A stretch of 64,000 nt of DNA from Diphasiastrum complanatum (GCA_029204225.1 CM055100.1:3259089-3323088); one strand, 5' to 3'; positions 49,139-60,786 are shown, counted from the first letter of the stretch. Notes: generated from the sequence alone by a model not told the origin. Translations and numbers: made by a program.

Positions 49139-49239
49139 TCTCTCTCTCAGCCAGCGGCCAGCGCCAGGGATGGCGGATGCCTCCATCGCTATGCTGTGGG
49201 TGCCCTCCATCGCTGTTGCTGCCGGACCTCCATCGCTGC
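49139..49239 (+). repeat. LINE 5' UTR, first part, with CCTCCATCGCTG repeats
   Basis: Directly after the CT tract, a GC-rich segment with three units of CCTCCATCGCTG or close variants. The same motif continues at 55,580, so both halves belong to one LINE split by gypsy-2. 49,235-49,239 (GCTGC) is the target duplication of gypsy-2. Confidence 0.75.
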
Positions 49240-49704
49240 AGTTACGGACTACAGGATATAGGCCTACTGGGCTACTCTGCATATATTTCGCAGGCCTCTT
49301 TACATTTACTCTTGGTTATGTATATTTCTGGTTACGCATTTTATATCAGTCATGTACAGGCCCCAGAGCCTTTTTATATGCTTATGACCCGCACTGGGTC
49401 CTTTTTTATGACATTGACTGGCCTTGGGCCCTTATTATATGGTTATATGTGGAGTGGGGGCCCGTAGGAGGGCGCACTATTTTCCCTCCACATTTTGCCT
49501 CCCTTTACTTTTGAACTCCTATTTTAGGGTTCATTGGTAGGGTATTTATAGGGGCATTTGTACACTCATTTTTCAGATTATTGATTGGTATTGCTTGGGC
49601 TCTTCGTGGGAGAACCTATTGTCTTGTCTATTGCTTGTAGGGCTTTAGTCTATTGCTGTCTTTTATGCTTTATTGATTCAACACCTGAGATTTTGATCAT
49701 AACT
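49240..49704 (+). repeat. 5' LTR of gypsy-2 (465 bp)
   Basis: From AGTTACGGACTACAGG to TTTTGATCATAACT. It is bounded by GCTGC on the left (repeated at 55,580-55,584) and a perfect primer site on the right. The 3' LTR has exactly the same length and differs at roughly eleven positions by eye, most of them C/T. Termini are AG...CT with AGTTA/TAACT inverted ends, not the usual TG...CA. Confidence 0.88.
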
Positions 49705-49716
49705 TGGTATCAGAGC
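49705..49716 (+). other. gypsy-2 primer-binding site
   Basis: TGGTATCAGAGC, immediately after the LTR with no spacer; initiator tRNA-Met type. The leader from 49,717 to 50,464 has no ORF; it holds a run of T (about 49,930-49,949) and a tandem repeat. Confidence 0.93.
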
Positions 49717-50053
49717 ACTTTCCTGATTGCTGAATTTCAGATCTGATTTTCTGATTGGGTGCCCATTTTCCTTGCTGATTTTTCTCTCTTTGCTGAGGGC
49801 TTTCGTCTCTTTGCTTCAGCAACATTCAGCACAGTTTGGAGGAGGACCAACTCCGATCAGAGCATTTTCCTTGGTGAAGCTTTAGCAGATAGTTAGCGGA
49901 AGTACTTCCGCTAAATTTGGCGGCCGGAAGATTTTTTTTTTTTTTTTTTTGGGCAGATTATTTCCAGCGCCCAAGTTCCAAATCCTTTTCTCTCTTTTTT
50001 TTTGAATCCTCCATTTGATTCAGGGAGAGGATTCCCAGCCATCTTTTCGCATT

Positions 50054-50235
50054 GATTGGAGGCTGTCCAGCGCCCTACTTCATCACATTTTTCAGCCATT
50101 GTTCCAGCAGAGTTTCAGCCATATTTCAGTTTCGATTGGAGGCTGTCCATCGCCCTATTTCATCACGTTTCCACAGATTTCCAGCCATATTTTCAGCATT
50201 GATTGGAGGCTGTCCAACGCCCACTTTCATCCTCC
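50054..50235. repeat. three-unit tandem repeat in the gypsy-2 leader
   Basis: GATTGGAGGCTGTCC begins units at 50,054, 50,134 and 50,201 (periods 80 and 67), each followed by a variant of CGCCCTACTTCATCAC. A related segment is seen in the gypsy-1 leader at about 58,220-58,260 (minus). Confidence 0.85.
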
Positions 50236-50464
50236 TTGTGGTCACATTTTCCAGCCAGCTCTTCGCACACGCTTGGAGCTCTATCGAGAGGTATCTTTGC
50301 TGGTTGTTCCTTGCTTTCCACACCTTTTCTTGACATTTGTCATTTCCTTTCTTGCTCTTAGTGTCGTTTGTGTACCTCAAGCGTATTTGGGGTGACGACA
50401 AAAGTCCGCTCCCTCCGATATTAAGCTTTTCTTACACTCTCTTCACTTCCTGCATTCCTTGACC

Positions 50465-53400
50465 ATGGATACTTCCCCTACATCTTCTGAGCCTCGCATA
50501 CCGTCTTCCACTTACCTTGACGAAGTATGACATGAATTCCGAGATCATCTTAGGGAAGCCATGAGTGATGTACGCACTGATTTACGCCAGGAGTTACGAG
50601 AGATGTTCACCGCTCTTTCTGCCCAGATTGCTACACTATCATTACAGTCCAGTGTTTCTCCACTATCTCCACCTGTTCCCCCACAGCGTACATTTCCACC
50701 ACCCGAGACTCCTTCATCTTCTGGTCCTTTGCCACGAGACTTTAAGGATAAGGTTCAGCTTACTGTGTATTCTGGGTCATCCGATGGGAATGAACTCGAG
50801 AATTGGTATTCTAAGCTTGAGACCTACTTCCTTATGTTTCCTAAGACTGACATTCAGCGGATACATTTGGCTGCTTTATATTTGGAGGGCCGTGCTGCTA
50901 CTTGGTGGCGCATGTTTCGCCTAACGGCTTCACACCCTGGCCTTGCTAGTTGGACAGAATTTATGACATCACTCCGCCTAGCGATGATTGATCCTCAGTG
51001 GCTTATTCGACAGCGCGACATCTTTCGCAGTTTATCTCACACTGGTGACTTGGCTGCTTATACGACACGATTTACAGAGCTTTCCTATCTATTCCCAGAC
51101 ATTTCTACATTGGAGCTCATCTCTCGCTATGTTGCTGGTCTACGAGGCGCACTTAGGTATGATGTTTCTTCTTTTTTTCCACTCACTCTTTCTCACGCCA
51201 TCTCCCTTGCTACCGCACTGCAGCACAAGTACTCTCCCATCTCTTCCTCTGTTTCTCGTCCTTCGCGTCCTTTCACACGTCCTATTTTTTCCTCTCCATC
51301 CTTTGCTAGTCCCACATCTGTCAGTTCACCTTCGTCCACTCTTCCTTCTGCACCACGTCCTCCTTTTTCTCCTCGTCCTGTTTTTGTTTGTCGCTACTCA
51401 CAGCCTGAGATGTCTGAGATCCGTGAAAAGCGCTTATGTTTCAACTGTAAGAGTCCTGATCATATCGCCCGTGATTGCCGACAGCCTGCCACTGCTACTG
51501 CCTTCTATTTCCATGATGCTGACACACCTGATGATAGTCCTGATTCTGCCATATGCCTTCATATTCTTGATGATGACCCACTTGTTGATCAGTTTGCCAC
51601 ACCCACTGAGCCTGTTCCTGATCCCCTTGATCTAGCTGTATGCCATGCTCAGGTTGCTTATGCTACTTGGGCCGGTAAGCCGGGTCCACGCCATATCCGT
51701 CTTCGCGCACGTATCACTGGTCGTGAGTTTATTGCCCTTGTTGACACGGGTAGCACTCACTCGTTTCTCAGCAGTCATATTACTACACGCATTCGTGCTA
51801 TGCCAGTCACCACGCCTCATCCCCTGCATGTTGAGGTTGCCAGCGCACACTCTTTTCCTAGCACGCAGATGTATCAGCAGCTTTCATATCGGATTGGAGA
51901 CTTCCTTGGTCAGGCAGATTTTCATATTATTCCACTTACACGGTACGATCTTATCCTTGGTGTTGATTGGTTTGCATCCCTTGGTGCGGTTACAGTAGAC
52001 CTCCAGCAGCAAACATTGACATTCTCTCATGATGGTACTCAGCGTATATTTTCCGGTATTGATTCTCGGCAGGACTATCAGCTTATTTCCGGGAAGCAGT
52101 TCATACGGAGCCTCCCGAAGGCCCACTGTGCGGCTATTCTTTCTGTTCAGCCAGTTCAGCCTATTGCGGATGCACCACCTTTGCCACAGGTATTTTCTGA
52201 ACTGTTGCATGAATTTGAGCATGTTTTTAGAGAGTCGACTCAGTTACCACCTTTACGAGATGTCAACCACCATATAGACCTTGTTTCCTCTGCATCACCT
52301 CCTCGTCCTCCTTTGCGTATGTCTATTGTTGAGCGCGAGGAAGTCCACCGTCAGGTGTCTGATTTATTACGTCAAGGCCTTATTGTTCGTAGTCACAGTC
52401 CTTTTGGTGCTCCTGTTTTACTTGTTGATAAGAAGGATGGTACTAAACGTCTATGTATTGATTATCGTGCTTTAAATAAACTTACTATCCATAATCAGTA
52501 CCCTATCCCTCATATGGATGACCTATTTGACCAGTTAGGCCAAGCCAAGATCTTTTCTAAACTTGACCTCCGTTCCGACTATCGCCAGATTCATATGCAT
52601 CCTCCTGATGAGCACAAGACAGCTTTCCGTACCCACTTTGGTCTGTATGAGTTTCGTGTCCTTCCTTTTGGTGTTACCAATGGCCCGCCCACTTTTCAGA
52701 ATGTCATGAATAACATCTTTCGTCCTCTGCTTGGAAAGTGTGTCATTGTTTATTTTGATGATATCCTCATTTATAGCACCACTCTCTCTCTTCATGTTCA
52801 GCACGTTCGTTCTGTTTTTGTTTTGTTAGTTACTCATCATCTGTATGCTAAACGTTCTAAATGTTCTTTTGTTGTTGTACAAATCGAGTTTTTGGGCTTC
52901 TTTGTTACTAATGGTACTGTTCGTCTCGACCCTCGTAAGGTCCGTTCTATTCTTTCATGGCCTCTGCCTGCTGATGTTCATGATGTTCGTATGTTTCTTG
53001 GTCTTGCTATCCATCTTCGTAAACCAGTTGCTCATTTTGCCACTCTTGCATCTCCTTTGCATGCTCTGTTGAAAAAGGAAACTTCGTTTGCTTGGACTCC
53101 CGCATGTCAGTCAGCTTTTGATACTTTGAAGGTTAAGCTTACCACTGCCGTTGTTTTATGTCTTCCAGATTTTTCCCAGCGTCTTGCTGTTGAGACTGAT
53201 GCTAGTTCCACAGGATTAGGTGCTTTGTTACGTCAGTGTCAGTGTGTTATTGCATATGAATCCCGTCGTCTTCGTTTGTATGAGCAGCGCTATTCCACTC
53301 ATGAAAAAAAATTGCTTGCTATCATTTTTGCTTTAAAGAAGTGGCGTCATTATCTGGATCGTGTTCCGTTTGTTGTTTTTACTGATCACCAGTCACTTCG

Positions 53401-53728
53401 TTATTTGTATACACAAAAAAATCTTAGTGATCGTCAGTACCGTTGGCTTCAGTTTTTACAGTCCTTTCATTTTGATATTCATTATAAGCTTGGTAAAAGT
53501 AATGTTGCTGCTGATGCTTTGTCTCGTTTACCTGTTCTTACTTACAGTCTTGTTACGTCTCCCCACTCTTGGTATGATGATCTTCCTCAGGCTTATGCCA
53601 CATGTCCATACTTTCGTGATGTTATGTCGTCTGCCTCTCGTCCTTCCTCTCACCCTCACCAGGTTTATTCCATTGTTAATCATCGTTTGTTTAAGCACTC
53701 TCGACATACGTCCACAGCTCCTTCTTGA
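50465..53728 (+). pseudogene. gypsy-2 Gag, protease, RT and RNase H
   Basis: A start at 50,465 (MDTSPTSSEPRIPS) is in frame with the long open frame from 50,561 but is cut by TGA at 50,528, so either translation starts at 50,561 or a Gag stop has arisen. The Gag capsid region (ENWYSKLETYFLMFP, LEGRAATWWRMFR) is followed by the zinc knuckle CFNCKSPDHIARDC, protease FIALVDTGSTHSFL, RT ([31 protein letters not shown]), then RNase H (VETDASSTGLGALL, LLAIIFALKKWRHYL, TDHQSLRYL). The frame closes at 53,728 after a slip near 53,700. About 1,055 open codons make it the longest frame in the window. Confidence 0.93.
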
Positions 53729-55048
53729 TGCCCATTCCTCTCCTGTTGGTGGCCATTTTGGTTTTCAGAAGTCCTTGTTCCGTTTGAAAGAACATTTTTA
53801 TTGGCCTTCCATGAAGCGTGAGCTTTCCGACCTTATTCATACTTGTGATTTTTGCCTTCGTAACAAGTATTCCCGTGAAAAACCTGGCGGTCTCCTTCAA
53901 AGTTGGCCTATCCCTTCCCACCAGTGGACTGATATATCTATGGACTTCATTTTAGGTCTTCCCCGTACTCAGCGTGGTCATGATTCTTGTTTGGTGGTAG
54001 TTGATAGGTTTTCTAAACAAGCTCATTTCATACCAGTCAGACGTACTATTACAGCAGAGCAGTGTGGTCGTATATTTATTTATGAGATTTTCCGCTTACA
54101 TGGTCTCCCACGATCTATACTTACTGATCGGGATACCAAGTTTACATCAGGTTTTTGGACAGAGCTTATGCGTATCTTGGATGTTAGGATACTTATGGGC
54201 ACTGCTTATCATTCTTCTGCGGATGGTCGGTCTGAGGTTATTAACCGGGTATTGGAGGATTATTTACGACATTATGTTTCTCCTTCTGGTCGTGATTGGG
54301 ATTAGCATTTATGTTTGGCTGAGTATAGTTATAACAGTTCTGTTAGTTCGAGCACAGGTGTTTCTCCTTTCCTGCTTGCTCATGGATACTCACTAGTTCT
54401 ACCCGGTATACCTGCTCCTCCAGATGATGCACCTGTTACTATTTCATCTTATCTTTCGAGTGCTCGGGAGATTATTACTAGAGCTGCTACTCATTTACAG
54501 CATATTCAGCTGTGGTACAGGACCATTGTTGATCGTCATCGGCGCCATGTTGAGTTTGCAGAGGGAGATACTGTTTTTCTCCAGTTACGCTTTGCTTGCC
54601 ATCGTTTTGTACAGGGTCTTGCTTCTACTGAGAAGCTTGCGCCGCGCTATTATGGGCCTTTTCAGATTCTTGAGCGCCTCAGTCCAGTTACATATCGTCT
54701 TGAGTTACCTGCTGCTACTCGGGCTTTTGATATCTTTCATGTCAGTTTATTACGTGCTGCTATTGAGGATGATGCTCCTCGAGATTCCTCATTTCTACAG
54801 ATCCAGAGCTTTTTCCATTCCTGCCAGCTGCTATTTTACAGGTGCGCTTATTGCATAGTCGTCGCCATCGGCAGGTTCAGTTTTTGGTCCAGTGGGATGG
54901 TCGTCCTATTGAGGCTACTTGGGAGCTCATTGATGTTTTTTATCATACCCCTATCCTGGCTGATCAGGCTCGATCACTTGCAGCTACCATTGCTTCTCGG
55001 GATGCTCCGGCTTCTCTTGATGTTCCTTTCTCAGATGGGATATCTTGA
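53700..55048 (+). pseudogene. gypsy-2 integrase and chromodomain-like C-terminus
   Basis: It follows the slip at about 53,700. The zinc finger has FCLRNKYSREKPGG, the core DFILGLPRTQRGHDSC, LTDRDTKFTSGFW and HSSADGRSEVINRVLEDY. A TAG at 54,303 interrupts it. The C-terminal part (LAPRYYGPFQILERLSPVTY, FDIFHVSLLRAAIEDD) is open to about 54,800, then after another slip VQFLVQWDGRPIEATWELID resembles the chromodomain core. Three breaks in the pol, with intact catalytic D,D,E region apparent. Confidence 0.88.
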
Positions 55049-55114
55049 TGCAGTATTTTTCTCTGGCACTGGTTCTTATCTTATTTTGCCTACATTGGGG
55101 GCAATGTTCTTTAT

Positions 55115-55579
55115 AGCCAGGGACTACAGGATATAGGCCTATTGGGTTACTCTGCATATATTTCGCAGGCCTCTTTACATTTACTCTTGGTTATGTATAT
55201 TTCTGGTTAGGCATTTTATATTAGTCATGTACAGGCCCCAGAGCCTTTTTATATGCTTATGACCCGCACTGGGTCCTTTTTTATGACATTGACTGGCCTT
55301 GGGCCCTTATTATATGGTTATATGTGGAGTGGGGGCCCGTAGGAGGGCGCACTATTTTCCCTCCACATTTTGCCTCCCTTTACTTTTGAATTCCTATTTT
55401 AGGGTTCATTGGTAGGGTATTTATAAGGGCATTTGTACACTCATTTTTCAGATTATTGATTGGTATTGCTTGGGCTCTTCATGGGAGAACCTATTGTCTT
55501 GTCTATTGCTTGTAGGGCTTTAGTCTATTGCTGTCTTTTATGCTTCATTGATTCAACACCTGAGATTTTGATCATAACT
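55115..55579 (+). repeat. 3' LTR of gypsy-2 (465 bp)
   Basis: Same length as the 5' copy. It starts AGCCAGGGACTACAGG (the first few bases differ from the 5' LTR) and ends ATCATAACT before GCTGC. A G-rich tract (TTGGGGGCAATG, about 55,095-55,106) a few bases upstream is a candidate polypurine tract. Confidence 0.88.
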
Positions 55580-56944
55580 GCTGCCCTGTTGGGCCTCCAT
55601 CGCTGCTCTACCTTGAGTTGCTGGCCCTCCATCGCTACTCTAATCTGTCCCTCCATCGCTGCTCTACCCTGTTGTTGCAGATCTGCTCCATCACCACCCA
55701 TCGCGATTGCTCCGTCGCTGTCCACTGCTGGTGCCCTGCCGCGGTAGATGTGCCCTCGCTATTGCTGATCTGTACTTCTGCAGGTTTGAGCGCCCTCCTC
55801 CATCGCAATAAGATATGTTACGTCACAAAGGAGTCGTTGCCTCTACTCCTAAACCATCCTCCGTTTCTAGCATGGCTTCAACATCTTCCTTACAGCCAGA
55901 TCCGCCTACCCCTTCTCCTTCTATGCCTGTTGCAGTTCCTATCTCCCCATCAAACCCTATTCTTGATAATAGTGAAACTACTGTAGCTATTCCCTTGACT
56001 CTTGACACTCCAGAAGCACCTGTTTCTTTCCCTCCATATGCCTTGGTCAAACTTCTTCGGGATGATCAACTTCGTCTATTTGAATACCTTAACATTCACA
56101 GAGAGCAACTGGCTTCTCATGATTCTCTGCTTCTAGGGGTGCAATCGCATCTTCAGAAGTTGGATACTTCCATTCAAGAACCCAAGAACGAAGTTGCAGT
56201 TATCAAAAGTGAGGCTTCTTCTCAAATTGCTACTTCAGCTAAAATCCAGCATCTTGAAAATCAGGTGGAACAGCACCATACTGCTGTCCAGTCATGGGCA
56301 AATGTGCTTAAAGGTTCGTCTACAATTAGCCTTCACCTTCGTTTATCTCAGCTACGTTCACTGAGAGTTGTCTGCGAGAACATAAAGCTCTCAATGTTCG
56401 TGTTAGAGGTATTCCGAACCCTCAAAATGCTGTCGAAGAAGCTGAGAAAGGAAATCTTCAACACCATAGCAAAGGTACGAAAACTGCCTAGCGACGTAAG
56501 AAAGACCTAGATACTCTTGTCATCCGCTTCACACCAGTGTCTCACCGGCGTGAAGTTTTAGGGAAGAGATTCAAATTGCGGGATACCAAAGTCTACCTAG
56601 ACGAAGATCTTACCTTCATCCAAGTTCAAGAACGTAAGAAGGCAAGACAAGAAGCTCTATCAACTGGCAAGCGGCTTATCTATCGTGATGGTATTATTAG
56701 ACTTGTCGATCGGAAGCCTATAGTTTATGAGAAGATTTCTGAGATAGAGTCTGAGATAGAGAAATGAAGAGATGTCCAGTTGAACATGTAAATGGTCTAT
56801 GCACCATATTATCCTGGCTATATGAATCTCTTCTTAGTTAGTTTTGTAATTTTGCTTTGACAACACTGATCCGTTTTGTGTCCAACTTTTATCTGATGTA
56901 CTCGTTCGTCTTGTACGCCTTTTGGCATGGAAAAGACGTTAATA
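55580..56944 (+). pseudogene. LINE ORF1 copy (5' UTR, ORF1, 3' UTR) lacking ORF2
   Basis: 5' UTR with more CCTCCATCGCTGC repeats to about 55,690, then ORF1 from 55,815 (MLRHKGVVASTPKPSS). It has a Ser/Pro/Thr-rich N-terminus, a coiled coil (LVKLLRDDQLRLFEYL, IQHLENQVEQHHTAVQSW), and in a shifted frame the RRM-like block SCLREHKALNVRVRGIPN followed by EKEIFNTIAKVRKLP. After a TAG come DTLVIRFTPVSHRREVLGK and YLDEDLTFIQVQERKKARQE, ending at 56,767. The 3' UTR contains GCCTTTTGGCATGG and AATAAAGC. ORF2 is absent between ORF1 and the 3' end, so this is an internally deleted or non-autonomous form. ORF1 in this family acts as a nucleic-acid chaperone. Confidence 0.8.
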
Positions 56945-56970
56945 AAGCTTTCTTTCTTTCTTTCTTTCTC
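56945..56970 (+). repeat. (CTTT)n tail of the LINE
   Basis: About six CTTT units after AATAAAG, then CTCTCTCGCTCTCTTTG, which passes into copia-3 LTR sequence (TAAAATCACTAACTCTGAGG), identical to the solo LTR downstream of its CT tract at 33,564-33,581. Confidence 0.92.
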
Positions 56971-57860
56971 TCTCGCTCTCTTTGTAAAATCACTAACTCT
57001 GAGGAGCTAGCTACTGAAGACCTTTTGGTCGTTTGATCACTCTGTGCATCTACAGATTGTTCCAACTAACTTCTTCACTTCGCTTAGATGTATATATATA
57101 GCTGTCAGAGAATCTCTTGGTTTATTCTAATTAGTTTACAAGATGATTAACAATTGTTAAACAAGATCCGTAGATCAGTTATTGGAGTGTCGTGAAGCAA
57201 GAAGAAGTACAAAGTAACGTATCCTTCGTATGCGTCAGGAGCGTGAAGGACGTTGGGCCGTTATGGCCGTTCGTTCAGCTGCTGTTCGTTCATTCAGCAG
57301 GTGATCGTTTGCTTCCTTCGTTGGTAACCGTAAGTGATAACTTACGGAGCTGGACGATGAGATGGGTCAACAGTCGTTAATTGACTTCGTAAGAACTCGC
57401 AAGCTGTTTGCCGTTCGTTGACTTCGTCGATAGCCGTAAGTTACTTACAGTGTTTGACGGTGAGGAGAGTTGAGTTTCCGTTCACACACTTCGTTGGAGT
57501 TGGTGACTTTGGTCACGGCTCTTTCCCTCGCAGGAGATCGTAAGAAGGGAACTTATGGTGGTTGACGGAAACTTACGTTCCGTTGCCTTTAAAACTTTCG
57601 TAAGTGCTCGTGAGTAATAACTTACGTGTTTTGACGACTCCATATGGTTTGTGGTTTGTTGCCTTCACAAGTTGAAGTCGTGTTTCTCCGTAAACGTCGA
57701 TTTAATGGTGCTCTTCGGTGCTCTTAGGCAGGCGATAGCTTTGCGGCTTTGCCTGTTTTTGACTTTGCGTGTATTTTTGCAGACTGATTCAGAGAGAGGG
57801 AAATTCTTAAGAGATGAAGGAGGGCGAAGGGATGAGTAGGAGTAGGATTAAACTCCAACA
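56971..57860 (-). repeat. 5' LTR of copia-3, second part
   Basis: It resumes the LTR interrupted at 49,138 and ends CCAACA at 57,860, the LTR start on the minus strand. It includes CCGTAAGTGATAACTTACGG (57,328-57,347). 57,861-57,865 GGGGG is the right target duplication. Confidence 0.92.
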
Positions 57861-57865
57861 GGGGG

Positions 57866-58335
57866 GACGGAAGGTAGAAACATCATAACGTAAGGCACCA
57901 CGAAGTCCAGCAATGTAACAAGAAATAAGCTCAGTGGGCTGTAGATCTGTGAAAAGATAAAAACTCCATAAACTGATCTGTATAGGAAGCAAGATTACTG
58001 GTCTGAGTGAGACTACGTACTTGCAAGAGACATCACCTCAACAAGTGTGGGGAGACGGAAGGAAGAAACATCATAACGTAAGGCACCACGAAGTCCAACA
58101 ATGTAACGAGAAATAAGCTTAGTGGGCTGTAGATCTGTGAAACAACAGGTACGCCAATGAAAAGATGTGACAAATAGTGTAGGTAGTACCTTGCAACTGC
58201 AAACGAGAGCGTGCTGAAAAGGGTGGTAAAATGAAGAGATACCGGGCAGCCACCAAATAGAGATAATAAATGTTTTTGGGCCACTTTGTAGCTGGAAATT
58301 ATGCGAAATGAACTGCGTATAGGCCACCCTCACTC
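57866..58335 (-). pseudogene. gypsy-1 Gag part beyond copia-3, with a duplicated Gag segment and leader
   Basis: On the minus strand ELISCYIAGLRGALRYDVS (about 57,945-57,885) runs into the copia target. A second copy of the same Gag segment (ISRYIVGLRGALRYDVSS) lies at about 58,145-58,020 and continues without interruption through the target (AAGTGTGGGGAGACGG), so it shows an empty site. The leader (GGWLPGISSFYH-type sequence at about 58,250) extends to 58,335, where the gypsy ends and GC-rich hAT sequence begins. Confidence 0.8.
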
Positions 58336-60085
58336 GCCTTAAAGGTCACCTACTCGGCGCACGCGCGAGAGATGGTGGCACACTGAATGCTGCCCCCTGT
58401 GCCAGCATGTCCGTTCCCGTCAGGCAGCGACTTTTGGATACCTACGGGCCACGTCTTGTGGCGGGGGAGAACACCATTTCGGAGGGTGTTCTTTGGTTTT
58501 GCACCGCTCCTTACGTGGTTGACCTCGAGTTGCTGCCTGCTTGGCTGGCACGCACGAGGAGAGCGAGTGCATCCTCGTCTAGTCCCTTTGCCCCTCGTCC
58601 CTCTCAGACAGTTCCGCCTCACGCACCCCCATCTGCACCCATTCCGGTGGATCCTGTCCCACCGCGTCCGCCAGTTGCCACTGTGGGAACCACCGCCTAC
58701 TGTTGCTCGCACTCCCCCAGTTTACGACTTTCTCATGGACTCTCCGCCTCCCGAGCAGGAGCAAGCCCCGGATGCCAGTGACGAGGCCTTCCAGGATGTT
58801 GAGGAGATCCCTTCCTCCCTCCCTTCACATCCGGATGACCTCCCTACCCAGCCATTTTCGTATCCCATGCCAGATGTCCACCCTCCACCAGTGTACCCTA
58901 CTTACGCTGCTGCACCCATCCCGGCCAGTGCATCCCACTCTCCCCATTCCACGTCTACAGCTGATGCATCCACTAGTGCCCAGCCTGTCGCGTCATCATC
59001 CATTCCCGTCACGTTTGGTGCACCGTGCTGGAGGTCCGCTACCCGTCGCCCAGCTGGGAGAGTTCTTAGGCAGCAGAGCATTCGCGGCGCGCATCAGCCG
59101 CACATGGATAGAGAGGCCACACAGGCCGTGGCCAGCCTGATTTATGAGCTGAACCTTCCATTTGCCATCACCGACTCCGAGCCCTTCAGAAGGGCCTTCC
59201 GCCTTGCACAGTCTGTCAGCCCTAGTTGGAGAGTCCCTAGTTCAGAGGTTGTCCGCACATACATGCTGAGGGATAGGGTCGAGTCACTGTCTAGAGAGAT
59301 GGAGCCTCTACGTCGCCACTGGGCCACTTACGGTTGCAGCATCATGTCCGATGGCTGGACTGATGTCAGGAGGAGGCCGATCCTCAACATACTGGTCTCC
59401 AGCTGCATGGGCACACAGTTTTTGAGGGCAGTGGATTGCAGCAGGGGGGGAGAGTCATATCTGCAGAGTTCATGTTTGATGTCATCAGGTCTTCCATCCT
59501 GTCCATAGGCCCACAGCATGTCGTCACAGTGGTGACGGACAATGCCACGAACTGCATTCAGATGGGTGTACTGCTAGAGGCCGAGTTCCCTCACATTGTT
59601 CATACCCCCTATGCCGCGCACGGCATAGACCTTTTGATGGGGGACATAGGTACACTTCCCTGGGTTAGAGCCATCGTCCGTGAGGCCCTCTTCCTGGTGA
59701 CAAAAGTCACCAGGAAGAGGCGTGTTCTTGCCATGTTCCGGGTGTTCAGCGCCCTAGACCTCCGTAAGCCAGCCCCCACACGCTTTGCATTCGACTTGGT
59801 GGTCATCGACCGTCTGATCAGGTGCAGGGCGTAGCTTCTACAGATGGTTGCTAGTGATCTTTGGTGTGCCAGTACATTTCCGCGCACTGAGGATGGGGAG
59901 CACTTTTCTTCCACGGTGAGGGGAGACCAGTTTTGGAGGGATGCACAGACATTGTCAAGACTGCTTCGACCAATTTACATTGTGCTCCGCATGGCTGACA
60001 GCGAGGGGTCGACACTTGGACTGGTATATGAGCTCATGGACCGGATTGGACAGTTCCTGCAGCTGCCCATCTTGCATCCAGAGAG

Positions 60086-60199
60086 GTAAGCGGTATAGTA
60101 ATGTAATTGGCCTTTATCTTTTTAGTAATTGCTAGTTTGTTTTTCTGTCAATGTTAAGTTTTTGCGTAATGCCCTACACCACATGCCTCTCACCTGCAG
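60086..60199 (+). other. intron 1 of the hAT transposase
   Basis: GTAAGC at 60,086 to CTGCAG at 60,199, 114 bp, phase 2 (AG|G restores Arg). The intron holds a T-rich tract near the acceptor. Confidence 0.8.
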
Positions 60200-60545
60200 G
60201 ATGACAGAGCTGAAGTTCATGTGGGAGACGCGGTGGAACTACTTCCACAGGAGTATCCACAGCGTTGCACACATGCTGCATCCCCTCTTCCTCTCTCCGA
60301 CACAGATCGCAGACAGGGAGCTCGAGGCCGATTGGCTTCAGTACATTCACAGGGTGGGTCCACACATAGGTTTGGATCCTATCAGGCTCATGGAGGAGCT
60401 CGTTGCATTTCGTTTCGGCATGGGCACATTCGGCCACCCGGCTGCTCAGGATCCAGAGAGGAGGCAGCTACCCATTACCTGGTGGACCATGTTCGGTAGC
60501 ACATACCCATCTATACAGCGTCTTGCACTGCGTGTCCTTTCTCAG

Positions 60546-60624
60546 ATTTGCATCTCATTTTATCCTCCAGTGTTGTGTTTCGTTGAAGACAATGTGCTGA
60601 AGTATTTCAATGCACGCACCACAG
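60546..60624 (+). other. intron 2 of the hAT transposase, donor apparently lost
   Basis: The conserved residues VLSQ and DYAASVCERNW flank a 79-bp gap that begins ATTTGC rather than GT and ends CCACAG. Removing it keeps the frame exactly. A single G-to-A change would explain it. Confidence 0.55.
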
Positions 60625-60786
60625 GACTATGCTGCCTCCGTGTGTGAGCGTAATTGGAGCACATGGGCACTCATTCACACGAGGAGAAGAAACCGGTTGT
60701 CAGTGAGTCAGTTGGAGCGGTTGGTGTTCTGTAGCACCAACGCACGTCTCGCCAGGAGACTTCCGACCATTACGAGCGCATTGCAG

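Noticed and set aside
51632-52804. Minus-strand and other-frame ORFs opposite gypsy-2 pol
   Set aside because: Shadow frames of the long coding frame; Leu/Ser/His-rich composition without motifs.
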